Below, one piece after another: positions 1-5,224 of a DNA stretch of 5,224 bases (positions are counted from its first letter, which is position 1; each line of letters begins with the position of its first letter). Location: contig JAUWDI010000093.1 of assembly GCA_030608865.1 (NCBI GenBank), forward strand, positions 1 through 5,224, read 5' to 3'. The DNA is from Anaerolineales bacterium (GTDB lineage: Bacteria; Chloroflexota; Anaerolineae; Anaerolineales; E44-bin32). The notes beneath the pieces are model-generated. The model did no database searches, was not told the origin of the DNA, and saw only the letters and a program-made list of their open reading frames with translations. The position numbers and the translations under genes were made by a program.

Positions 1-233
1 GCCGCCAGAAGACCGATGTTACGTGTCCAATTGTTGATCACCCCCGAGCCGACTTTTATCCGTTCGGTGACGGCGGCATAGGCCGCCATGGGGACAATCG
101 CATCCCGCACGAGGCGCGATTCCGCCTGCCAGACCGTTTCAAATCCCTTCTGTTCGGCATAACGGGCGATATCTAATCCGTCCCGAAGATCGTGGGCATC
201 TTGTAGATATAAAGCAACGCGTTTCAGACTCAT
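1..233 (-). CDS. LLM-class (luciferase-like) F420/flavin-dependent oxidoreductase, N-terminal part
   Basis: The first 77 codons of a luciferase-like TIM-barrel oxidoreductase; the rest lies beyond the left edge. I translated it by hand: it begins [12 protein letters not shown], followed by [18 protein letters not shown] (residues 22-39), the usual first helix and strand of the barrel, then a [11 protein letters not shown] stretch (61-71). That stretch resembles the GTGVTNPYTRHP region of F420-dependent members such as methylenetetrahydromethanopterin reductase (Mer), which forms part of the deazaflavin pocket. The ATG at 233-231 overlaps the cofC stop as ATGA, and an AGGAG (246-242) sits 8 bases upstream, so the start is well supported. 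Its place as the last visible gene of an F420 operon supports F420 rather than FMN as cofactor, but this is inference. The substrate cannot be told; FMN-using alkanal or alkane monooxygenase relatives are not excluded. Confidence 0.85.
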   Translation of the reverse strand, partial: MSLKRVALYLQDAHDLRDGLDIARYAEQKGFETVWQAESRLVRDAIVPMAAYAAVTERIKVGSGVINNWTRNIGLLA

Positions 234-865
234 GAATGGCTCTCCTCTAGGTCTTGCATGAACTCGAAATTATAGCCTTCGCGCAGATATTCAAGATCCT
301 CCGGAAGGTCAACATCAAGCCCGATGGATGGGTTATCACATACGACAAGTCGTACGCCAGCCGCCTTCGCACGGGCGACATGCCGCTCGAAACTGTCTGT
401 GCCAAAATCATACTCGATCAAGCCGGGTGGGGAAGAAAGCAATGCATTGGTCCCGCTGCCGTGGCGATCAGGGGCAATTACCACGACGGGGGGATCTGTG
501 GCTTTGCTGATCAACTTTTCAACATCGTCCATTCTCATTAAAGGTAGATCTGCCGGGATGACCAACAATCCGCTTATGTCGTACTGCTGGGCGACAACCG
601 TGGCTCGAGCCAACGCATTGTTCAATTCCGGTGCGCCATTCTCGGTTACCGTCCTTGCACCATGTTTCCGAGCGATCGAGAGCGCTTTAGTATCTCGGCT
701 GACAACAAGCGTTCGCTCGATTTCTTTTACCTCTCGAAGCAGGTCGAGAGTGTTAATCAGCATCTGTTGACTCAAGACCTCACGCTCATCCCTGGTCAAC
801 ACAGCGGACAAACGCGACTTCGCCGTCCGCAAAGGTTTCACTGGGACAATCGCCCAAAGGGTCAT
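230..865 (-). CDS. cofC: 2-phospho-L-lactate / phosphoenolpyruvate guanylyltransferase (CofC/FbiD)
   Basis: A 211-residue protein of normal CofC length. It uses GTP to activate 2-phospho-L-lactate (archaea) or phosphoenolpyruvate (mycobacteria) to the guanylyl-linked donor that CofD consumes; the protein is cytosolic. Motifs in order: the nucleotide-binding [13 protein letters not shown] at residues 7-19; LNNAL at 81-85; PADLPL at 104-109, whose Asp is a probable metal ligand; [12 protein letters not shown] at 131-142; FGTDSFERH at 154-162; [10 protein letters not shown] at 182-191. These are diagnostic for CofC among nucleotidyltransferase folds. The ATG at 865-863 overlaps the cofD stop as ATGA, with GGAG (877-874) 8 bases upstream. 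The stop overlaps the LLM start in the same way. Which phospho-acid is used cannot be read from the sequence; the nearby stand-alone nitroreductase favours phosphoenolpyruvate, or another substrate whose product needs later reduction. Confidence 0.96.
   Translation of the reverse strand: MTLWAIVPVKPLRTAKSRLSAVLTRDEREVLSQQMLINTLDLLREVKEIERTLVVSRDTKALSIARKHGARTVTENGAPELNNALARATVVAQQYDISGLLVIPADLPLMRMDDVEKLISKATDPPVVVIAPDRHGSGTNALLSSPPGLIEYDFGTDSFERHVARAKAAGVRLVVCDNPSIGLDVDLPEDLEYLREGYNFEFMQDLEESHS
242..246 (-). promoter_or_regulatory. Shine-Dalgarno site of the LLM gene
   Basis: AGGAG inside AGAGGAG, 8 bases before the ATG at 233. It lies within the last codons of cofC. It is one of the two strongest ribosome binding sites in the operon and suggests that the LLM gene initiates independently as well as by coupling. 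Confidence 0.6.
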
Positions 866-1815
866 TGCCGCGACTCCGCTTCAACCAGCTCTGCTGTAAA
901 CGCCAACACTTCCTCCGCCAATCTTTTTCGATCAGGTTGGGTCTTCATCATTGTTTGCGTTACTTTGGTTCTAATCCCAAGGGCTTCAATTTCCGGAGCG
1001 AGCTCTGCATCGACTTCATCGATCACAATTCCCGATAGGATCTGCCGGTAATGCGCAGCGACAGCGAAGGCAGAGGGTTCAATTCCCATGGCTGCAAACA
1101 TCTTCGCTGCTGGGCCACGAACAGCCTGGCCTCCTATTATTGGGGAGACACCCACCGTAATTTTCCCCTCGAGCGCTTCGCGCACCCCGCTTAAAGCGAG
1201 GATCGGATCGATGCTAACCCAAGGATTGGAAGGACAGAGAATCACAGCGTCGGAATCCTCAATCGCCTGCAGAAATCCTGAAGCTGGTTTTGCATGCTCA
1301 ATGCCTTCAAACCGAAATCCCCGCACCTCCGGTTCATGGGAGTGCTTAACAAAATATTCCTGAAAAGGAAGATCGCCATCATCTGTCTCAACGATCGTTC
1401 GCACTGGGTCATCGGTCATGGGCATAACAACGTGATCAATACCAAAGGTACGGCATAACATCCTGGTTATCTCACTCAAGGGCTGCCCGGCTTTCATCCT
1501 CCGTGTTCGCTCGACATGAAGCGCCAGATCTCGATCCCCCAACCGGAACCAGACCGGGCTTCCAAATTCTTTCAATGTTTGCAGGAAATTCCAGGTCTCA
1601 TCCGTCCGGCCCCACCCTGACTGGGGGTTAGCGAGACCAGCCAATGTGTACGTCACGGTATCCAGATCGGGCGAGATGGCGAGTCCCAGATGTTCGAAAT
1701 CATCTCCGGTGTTGACGACGAGGGTCAGCTTATCCGGTTCCAACAAGGTGGTTAGACCATCGACGAGTTTCGCTCCACCTGTTCCCCCAGCGAGTGCAGT
1801 AATCTTTAGCGCCAT
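862..1815 (-). CDS. cofD: 2-phospho-L-lactate transferase (CofD/FbiA)
   Basis: A 317-residue protein, normal for the family. It transfers the phospholactyl or phosphoenolpyruvyl group from the GDP-linked donor to Fo, giving F420-0 or dehydro-F420-0. Motifs: glycine-rich AGGTGGAKL at residues 9-17; NTGDD at 35-39; GLAISPDLDTVTYTL at 44-58; WGRTDETW at 68-75; FRLGDRDLALH at 90-100; PMTDDPVRT at 132-140; PSNPWVSIDPIL at 195-206; SPIIGGQAVRGPAAKM at 224-239. The reading frame is open back to an ATG at 1902, but that would add 29 residues (MGPTRVDHPRISCGCG...) that lie over the nitroreductase gene and do not resemble CofD. The start at 1815 puts the glycine-rich loop at the true N-terminus and has AGAAGAAG 7 bases upstream. 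It overlaps the nitroreductase end by 10 bases, and its own stop overlaps the cofC start (ATGA). Confidence 0.96.
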   Translation of the reverse strand: MALKITALAGGTGGAKLVDGLTTLLEPDKLTLVVNTGDDFEHLGLAISPDLDTVTYTLAGLANPQSGWGRTDETWNFLQTLKEFGSPVWFRLGDRDLALHVERTRRMKAGQPLSEITRMLCRTFGIDHVVMPMTDDPVRTIVETDDGDLPFQEYFVKHSHEPEVRGFRFEGIEHAKPASGFLQAIEDSDAVILCPSNPWVSIDPILALSGVREALEGKITVGVSPIIGGQAVRGPAAKMFAAMGIEPSAFAVAAHYRQILSGIVIDEVDAELAPEIEALGIRTKVTQTMMKTQPDRKRLAEEVLAFTAELVEAESRQ

Positions 1816-2420
1816 AATGTCACTTCTTCTATTGGGCGGCGCGGGCGTTCCTTTCCCGCATCCGCAGGATATCCGAGGATGATCAACCCTTGTGGGTCCC
1901 ATCCCTCGGGAAGGTTCAACTCATCTCGAACTTCATCTTTTATAAAGAGTGGTGCGCACAACCAGCATGCACCCAGCCCCTCAGCATGGGCTGCAAGAAG
2001 CAGATTCTGGGCAGCCATGGATACACCTTGAACCGCCATAATGTATTCTGCTGTCTTCCTCCGTTCATCAGGGTAAACATCCATGGCTTCCATAGATAGA
2101 CAGGCGATCACCACCACCGGAGCATCAGTAATCCGCTCTATCGATTGAGTCACATCCCTCTCGATCTGGCCGGGGTCATCTCCATCGGCCAGCCGGTCCT
2201 CGCGCAACTCTTCTCCCAACACGTTTGCAAGGGAGCGCTTATCCTCCAAAGCAGTGAGGATCACGAAACGCCACGGTTGACGGTTGTGAGCAGAAGGCGC
2301 CATCGTTGCCGCCTCCAATACGCGCTGGATGGTTTCGGGTGGGATCGCAGAGCCATCAAACCGGCGGATCGAGCGGCGCTCCTGGATAATGCGATAAAGC
2401 GTCGAGGCGAATTCGCTCAT
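1806..2420 (-). CDS. Stand-alone nitroreductase-fold protein, probable dehydro-F420-0 reductase (FbiB C-terminal-like)
   Basis: A 204-residue FMN-binding nitroreductase-fold protein. Seen: RRSIRRF (15-21), the N-terminal FMN phosphate-binding motif of the family; APSAHNRQPWRF (41-52); a probable dimer-core helix at MAVQGVSMAAQNLLLAA (128-144); EGLGACWLCAP (147-157); ILGYPA (181-186); and a basic RPRRPIEEV tail. In mycobacterial FbiB a domain of this fold is fused behind the CofE-like ligase and reduces dehydro-F420-0; in Thermomicrobia stand-alone enzymes of this superfamily are reported to do the same. Its place between the PPOX gene and cofD, with cofE as a separate gene, makes that role the best guess. 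The ATG at 2420 overlaps the PPOX stop as ATGA. An upstream in-frame start at 2483 would run through the PPOX gene and adds nothing family-like. Another nitroreductase activity (quinone or nitroaromatic reduction) cannot be excluded. Confidence 0.88.
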   Translation of the reverse strand: MSEFASTLYRIIQERRSIRRFDGSAIPPETIQRVLEAATMAPSAHNRQPWRFVILTALEDKRSLANVLGEELREDRLADGDDPGQIERDVTQSIERITDAPVVVIACLSMEAMDVYPDERRKTAEYIMAVQGVSMAAQNLLLAAHAEGLGACWLCAPLFIKDEVRDELNLPEGWDPQGLIILGYPADAGKERPRRPIEEVTLWR

Positions 2421-2842
2421 CCCATCGTGCTCACAGTGTCTGGCCGAATCAGGAAGATGACTCGAGGTTGTCCCTCGTACCATGGATTCTTATCAACGCC
2501 CAAGTATTTCTTTGCGAGAATATGTGTATGTTCGACAGCATCATCCTCGCGTTCAGCGGCAACGGTTCCGCGGATGTGAATATATCGATAAGGATCCTCA
2601 GGATCCATGATCAGAATCGCTACTTCCTTTCGCGAAGCCATATTCCTATCTTTGACGCGCCCCCTGACGGTGTTTATACGTAGAAAATCCCCTTCTACAT
2701 CGAACCACACAGGCGTCACTTGAGGGCTGCCGTCTTCCATCAATGTAGCAAGGGATGCAAATGCTTTCTTATCATCCGTGACCAAATCACGGTGCGATTC
2801 AGGGATTTTATTCAAATTAACTGCTCCTTTTCCGTTTTCCAT
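2417..2842 (-). CDS. PPOX-class F420-dependent oxidoreductase (split beta-barrel, Rv1155-like)
   Basis: A 141-residue protein of the pyridoxamine-5'-phosphate-oxidase-like split-barrel fold, in the small F420-type family represented by Rv1155. Seen: IPESHRDL (13-20); the strand pair LATLMEDGSPQVTPVWFD (31-48); INTVRGRVKDRNM (56-68), with the basic K-x-R-N element that binds the cofactor phosphate; an ILIMDPEDPYRYIHIRG stretch (76-92); and ILAKKYLG (108-115). Relatives use F420H2 to reduce small unsaturated compounds, but the substrate here is unknown. It starts 9 bases after the cofE stop and ends in an ATGA overlap with the nitroreductase gene. The start is uncertain: the ATG at 2842 has only GATAGG upstream, whereas a TTG at 2815-2813 (giving MNKIPESHRDL, 132 residues) has AGGAG at ideal spacing and begins where the family usually begins. 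An FMN- or heme-binding PPOX relative is less likely in this setting. Confidence 0.9.
   Translation of the reverse strand: MENGKGAVNLNKIPESHRDLVTDDKKAFASLATLMEDGSPQVTPVWFDVEGDFLRINTVRGRVKDRNMASRKEVAILIMDPEDPYRYIHIRGTVAAEREDDAVEHTHILAKKYLGVDKNPWYEGQPRVIFLIRPDTVSTMG
2824..2828 (-). promoter_or_regulatory. Shine-Dalgarno site pointing to an alternative TTG start of the PPOX gene
   Basis: AGGAG within AAAGGAGCAG, 8 bases before the TTG at 2815-2813. It falls inside the first ten codons of the longer (ATG 2842) reading. This is the strongest ribosome binding site in the neighbourhood, so it may mark the real start; alternatively both starts are used. Confidence 0.5.
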
Positions 2843-2851
2843 TCAATTAAC

Positions 2852-3622
2852 CTATCGGAACAAATCCAATTCCTTCTCTCTGAGTATTTCCGATAGTGAC
2901 CCTTCTCTCAATGGGTATGGCAGGCCACGGACGTGAACCAGCGGGAGTTTCTCCTGCGCCTGCCCCATAAGTGCGGATGCGCCCGCTGCGATTTCATCCG
3001 CAAGCCCAATCACTGTGCTTTGTAAGGAATATCCAAAGAGATCCTTCTGACCGCGCAGGTCGACTACCGCTGGAAACCCGGCCACACCGATGCAAACACC
3101 CACTGTCCCCATGCGCCAGGACCGACCGTGCGAGTCGTTAATTAAGACACCAATCTCCACCTCGCTTGCTGTCTGAAGTCCAGCGCGCAGTTCTCTGGCC
3201 GACCTTCCAGGGTCTTCCGGAAGGAGGAGTACCCATTCACCGCCATCCTCGTTCATGACATTGGAGCGGTCGATCCCCGCATTCGCGCACACGAACCCAA
3301 GTTTATGCTCGACGATGATTAAACCCTCCCGCTTCCGCAGGATTTCGACGCTCTCGCGCAGGATGAGCTCCACCATTCGCGGGTCTTTGCCGGTCTCACT
3401 CGCAAGCGCATCTGCCTCGGGCGAGGGGGAGATCTGCCTCAGATCTACAAAACGCCCCTCTGCTTTTGAGATGATCTTCTGCCCGACCACGATCACGTCA
3501 CCCTCGCGCAACGTCACCGCGGCGGCACTCAACCCCGCGAGCGTAATCGCGACGAGATCGTCACCCGGTCGGATGAAAGGGATATCCGGCAGCGCAGTGA
3601 AGATCAGCTGCTTCCGACTCAT
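2852..3622 (-). CDS. cofE: Coenzyme F420-0:L-glutamate ligase (CofE)
   Basis: A 256-residue GTP-dependent ligase that adds L-glutamate through gamma links to F420-0; cytosolic and metal-dependent. Seen: [10 protein letters not shown] (14-23); [17 protein letters not shown] (41-57), the conserved strand-loop with the SK-EGR motif; [10 protein letters not shown] (112-121); [20 protein letters not shown] (163-182), the metal/GTP-binding core; [13 protein letters not shown] (188-200). The length equals archaeal stand-alone CofE and is far short of fused actinobacterial FbiB (about 450 residues). There is no C-terminal nitroreductase domain; that domain is encoded separately two genes downstream. 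The ATG at 3622 overlaps the npdG stop as ATGA, with a G-rich GGGGGTGG upstream acting as a weak ribosome binding site. The stop is TAG at 2854-2852. Glutamate tail length cannot be predicted. Confidence 0.96.
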   Translation of the reverse strand: MSRKQLIFTALPDIPFIRPGDDLVAITLAGLSAAAVTLREGDVIVVGQKIISKAEGRFVDLRQISPSPEADALASETGKDPRMVELILRESVEILRKREGLIIVEHKLGFVCANAGIDRSNVMNEDGGEWVLLLPEDPGRSARELRAGLQTASEVEIGVLINDSHGRSWRMGTVGVCIGVAGFPAVVDLRGQKDLFGYSLQSTVIGLADEIAAGASALMGQAQEKLPLVHVRGLPYPLREGSLSEILREKELDLFR

Positions 3623-4287
3623 CCAGCGTCCACCCCCGAGACCTTGAACGTCGCCGTTTTGACATCGTGATGTTTATTCATGTTGATCAATAGAGCCGAG
3701 ATGCCCTCCAGAGTAATCGCATTATCCAACCCGCCGGCATAAAAAGCATTCATCTCCGCCCCTTCGGCGAGCTTGATCACCTCTTGCGCAGCTTCCAGAT
3801 CGTCGGAGCAAACGAGTACGTCTAAATCCAGCGGTTGATCCAAGTCCTCGCTCAACCGATGAGCTGGGACCGTTTGAAATGCCGCCACAACGCGCGCTTC
3901 CGATCCGAATTTATCCTGCGCCAATCTCGCTGCTGCCGGAGGTTCAGGAGATTGGGGGTCCTTGAAATCGACCCTTGCTGTTGTATCAACGACGATTTTT
4001 CCATCCAAGACCCCCTTAAGTTGGTCGACGATGGCTTCATGCGCACTTGCTTTTACTGTGAGGACGCAGATATCCGCCATTGATGCCGCTTCCGCGTTCT
4101 CCAAGCCCACAATCGTTTCAATCCCGAGTTTCTCATTCAATTCGCTCGCGATCCGCTCAGCCTTCTCGGCCTTGCGCGAACCGATGACCACGCGATATCC
4201 CGCGCCTGCCCAGCGCGCCGCCAGTCCCGGGCCGAGCTTTCCAGTGCCGCCAATGATCGCCAGTGTAAGTATCATTTTCTCTGACAT
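3619..4287 (-). CDS. npdG: NADPH-dependent F420 reductase / F420H2:NADP oxidoreductase (NpdG/Fno)
   Basis: A 222-residue protein, matching the usual length of this family. It moves hydride between NADP(H) and F420. Seen: the Rossmann nucleotide loop IIGGTGKLGPGLA (11-23); IGSRKAEKAE (35-44), whose Ser-Arg-Lys suits binding of the NADP 2'-phosphate; DICVLTVKA (72-80); KIVVDTTARVDF (97-108); VVAAFQTVPAHR (133-144), part of the F420 pocket; LVCSDD (158-163); AGGLDNAITLEGISALLINMN (184-204), matching the AGPL-N...-E-LT-LLIN segment of archaeal Fno. It is the first gene of the packed block. The ATG at 4287 is chosen because GGGAG lies 5 bases upstream and the Rossmann loop then sits near the N-terminus; the in-frame TTG at 4359 adds 24 unrelated residues, and the ATG at 4275 is a weaker alternative. 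In this operon it probably recharges F420 from NADPH. Confidence 0.94.
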   Translation of the reverse strand: MSEKMILTLAIIGGTGKLGPGLAARWAGAGYRVVIGSRKAEKAERIASELNEKLGIETIVGLENAEAASMADICVLTVKASAHEAIVDQLKGVLDGKIVVDTTARVDFKDPQSPEPPAAARLAQDKFGSEARVVAAFQTVPAHRLSEDLDQPLDLDVLVCSDDLEAAQEVIKLAEGAEMNAFYAGGLDNAITLEGISALLINMNKHHDVKTATFKVSGVDAG

Positions 4288-4403
4288 TTTTACTCCCTTA
4301 TTAAATAGCGCCGGTTCCTTGTTCTCCACCCACCTGAATTGGATGGCATTCAACAGCAAATAACCTTCCCTCGTATTCCATTAAAACGCGTCTGTAAGGA
4401 GCG
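4288..4403. other. Intergenic gap between the aminohydrolase gene and npdG
   Basis: The only gap longer than 10 bases in the window (116 bases). Read on the minus strand it holds the npdG ribosome binding site and an A+T-richer stretch (TATTTAATAAG, about 4308-4298). It also has a weak imperfect hairpin, CCATCC with GGGTGG around a 10-base loop, with no T-run after it. I see no good -35/-10 pair and no intrinsic terminator. A 26-codon frame (ATG 4381 to TAA 4301) without a ribosome binding site also runs through it. If the F420 block has its own promoter, this is where it should be. Confidence 0.6.
4293..4297 (-). promoter_or_regulatory. npdG: Shine-Dalgarno site of npdG
   Basis: GGGAG in TAAGGGAGTAAAA, 5 bases before the ATG at 4287. 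It decides between the ATG at 4287 and the in-frame alternatives at 4275 and 4359. Confidence 0.65.
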
Positions 4404-5224
4404 CTAATCTTCCGGCACATAAGTCTGGTATCGCTCCCAAACTGTGGATGCCAATTCGCGCGATCGAGCGGTGATCTGTTCTTCATCAAGCGTCAGAAGC
4501 TGCCGTTCTCGCATGAGAATCACCCCCGCGACAATCGTGCTGGTAACCATCGATTCGTTAAACCCGAAGAGAATATGCCAGGGTAAGTTGCCCCCCGAGA
4601 GTGGCGTGGTTGGATGGTAGTCAACGAGGATTAGATCGGCGTGCGCTCCAAGTGCGATTTTCCCCAGGGCACCTTCTGGGAAGAATTGCTGTGCCAATTC
4701 GGCGTTGTGATTCACAGCCATCCCTGTCAAAACATCTCCTGGCATCCTGCGCGGATCCCTGTTCCAGACTTTATGGAGGAGATATGCAGCCTTCCATTCC
4801 TCCCACATCGCGTTTGAAAAACCATCGTTTCCCAGGCAAACCTTCACACCCGCTTGCATTAAGGATTCGACATCTGCGACTCCAACCCCGTTGTTCATAT
4901 TCGAACGGGGTTGATGCGTGACCCACGTCCCGGTCTCGGCCAATAATTCAACCTCGCGCTCATCAATATGGATCGCATGGGCGACGATCGTCTTCTCCCC
5001 CAGAATACCATGATCATTCAAACGGTTGACCACTCGCTTGCCGGATTTCTCGAGACTGTCGACTTCATCAACCTCATGCTCGGCGACATGGATGTGAAAA
5101 CCAGTGCCGTCCGCTGCGGCTGACCGGCATAGGTCCAGGGTGCGTTCTGAAAGCGTAAGGCTGGCGTGCAAGCCAAAGGTAGCAGCAACTTTCCCCCCTG
5201 CAACCCGCCCATCCCGGCAACGCT
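4404..5224 (-). CDS. ssnA: SsnA-type aminohydrolase (amidohydrolase superfamily), C-terminal 272 residues
   Basis: The 3' part of a metal-dependent amidohydrolase; the 5' part lies beyond the right edge. The frame is open to the last base, reading RCRDGRVAGGKVAATFGLHASLT at the edge; a start within the window (for example TTG at 5171) is not real, because family sequence continues upstream of it. Seen: FGLHASLTLSERTL; FHIHVAEHEVDEVD, with a metal-binding His and the Glu proton shuttle; TIVAHAIHID; THQPRSNMNNGVG; CLGNDGFSNAMWEE, with the metal-ligand Asp; and the closing LGKIALGAHADLILVDY strand of the composite beta domain. The RSNMNN and GNDGFS motifs point to SsnA within the ATZ/TRZ and chlorohydrolase group; full-length relatives have about 440 residues. 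The physiological substrate of SsnA is not established; relatives deaminate or dechlorinate N-heterocycles. Same strand as the F420 block, 116 bases upstream, so it may or may not be co-transcribed. Confidence 0.88.
   Translation of the reverse strand, partial: RCRDGRVAGGKVAATFGLHASLTLSERTLDLCRSAAADGTGFHIHVAEHEVDEVDSLEKSGKRVVNRLNDHGILGEKTIVAHAIHIDEREVELLAETGTWVTHQPRSNMNNGVGVADVESLMQAGVKVCLGNDGFSNAMWEEWKAAYLLHKVWNRDPRRMPGDVLTGMAVNHNAELAQQFFPEGALGKIALGAHADLILVDYHPTTPLSGGNLPWHILFGFNESMVTSTIVAGVILMRERQLLTLDEEQITARSRELASTVWERYQTYVPED

Larger units (their letters stand above)
1..4287 (-). other. F420 operon: npdG-cofE-PPOX-ntr-cofD-cofC-LLM
   Basis: Seven same-strand genes with junctions of -4, +9, -4, -10, -4 and -4 bases (npdG/cofE, cofE/PPOX, PPOX/nitroreductase, nitroreductase/cofD, cofD/cofC, cofC/LLM). 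Such spacing strongly implies one transcript and translational coupling. It joins three cofactor-assembly enzymes, a probable maturation reductase, a recharging enzyme and two probable users. Fo synthase is absent from the window. Confidence 0.85.

Noticed and set aside
254..770. Plus-strand open frames of 60-148 codons opposite cofC
   Set aside because: Antisense to a clear cofC with all family motifs; the translated products show no recognisable motif and the frames overlap one another.
1816..1902. N-terminal extension of CofD to the ATG at 1902
   Set aside because: It would overlap the nitroreductase by about 97 bases and add 29 residues unlike CofD before the conserved glycine-rich loop; the ATG at 1815 fits the family.
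2421..2483. N-terminal extension of the nitroreductase to 2483
   Set aside because: The extra 21 residues lie over the PPOX coding region and are not family-like; the ATGA overlap at 2420 matches the other junctions in the operon.
3852..4046. 64-codon minus-strand frame inside npdG
   Set aside because: Out of frame with npdG, whose protein has all expected motifs through this region; the product is low in recognisable structure.
4329..4360. Imperfect hairpin CCATCC/GGGTGG as a possible terminator for the aminohydrolase gene
   Set aside because: Short stem with a wobble pair, 10-base loop and no T-run on the minus strand.
4301..4381. A 26-codon minus-strand frame (MEYEGRLFAVECHP...) in the gap before npdG, part of a 62-codon frame reaching to 4489
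   Set aside because: No ribosome binding site before the ATG, the longer form lies over the aminohydrolase end in another frame, and the product is not recognisable. A gene remnant or leader peptide cannot be fully excluded.

Overview
The window carries one tightly packed block of genes, all on the minus strand. It is a coenzyme F420 (8-hydroxy-5-deazaflavin) module. Read in the direction of transcription (right to left), the order is: SsnA-type aminohydrolase (5' part outside the window), a 116-bp gap, npdG (F420:NADP oxidoreductase), cofE (F420-0:gamma-glutamyl ligase), a PPOX-fold F420-type oxidoreductase, a stand-alone nitroreductase-fold protein, cofD (2-phospho-L-lactate/PEP transferase), cofC (guanylyltransferase), and the first 77 codons of a luciferase-like (LLM) oxidoreductase that runs off the left edge. 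Every plus-strand reading frame of any length lies antisense to one of these genes and shows no family motif.

From npdG to the LLM gene the seven frames are almost fused. Four of six junctions are ATGA overlaps (stop TGA inside the next ATG), one is a 10-base overlap and one is a 9-base gap. This is very probably one polycistronic unit, 4287 down to 1 and beyond. The only real gap, 4288-4403, separates it from the aminohydrolase. I see no convincing terminator or sigma-70 promoter there, so read-through from the aminohydrolase is possible.

The genes form a self-contained cofactor economy. CofC activates the phospho-acid with GTP, CofD joins it to Fo, and CofE adds glutamate. The nitroreductase-fold protein probably reduces dehydro-F420, the job done by the C-terminal half of the fused mycobacterial FbiB. 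NpdG charges F420 with hydride from NADPH (or the reverse), and the PPOX and LLM proteins are candidate users of F420H2. The Fo synthase genes (cofG/cofH or fbiC) are not in the window.

The organism is bacterial. Separate cofE and nitroreductase genes, a bacterial-style npdG, a PPOX protein and moderate G+C (roughly 50-55% by eye) fit Chloroflexota (Anaerolineae, Thermomicrobia or SAR202-like lineages) better than Actinobacteria, where fbiB is usually fused. That placement is an inference from gene content. No tRNA, rRNA, CRISPR array, insertion sequence or att site was seen.
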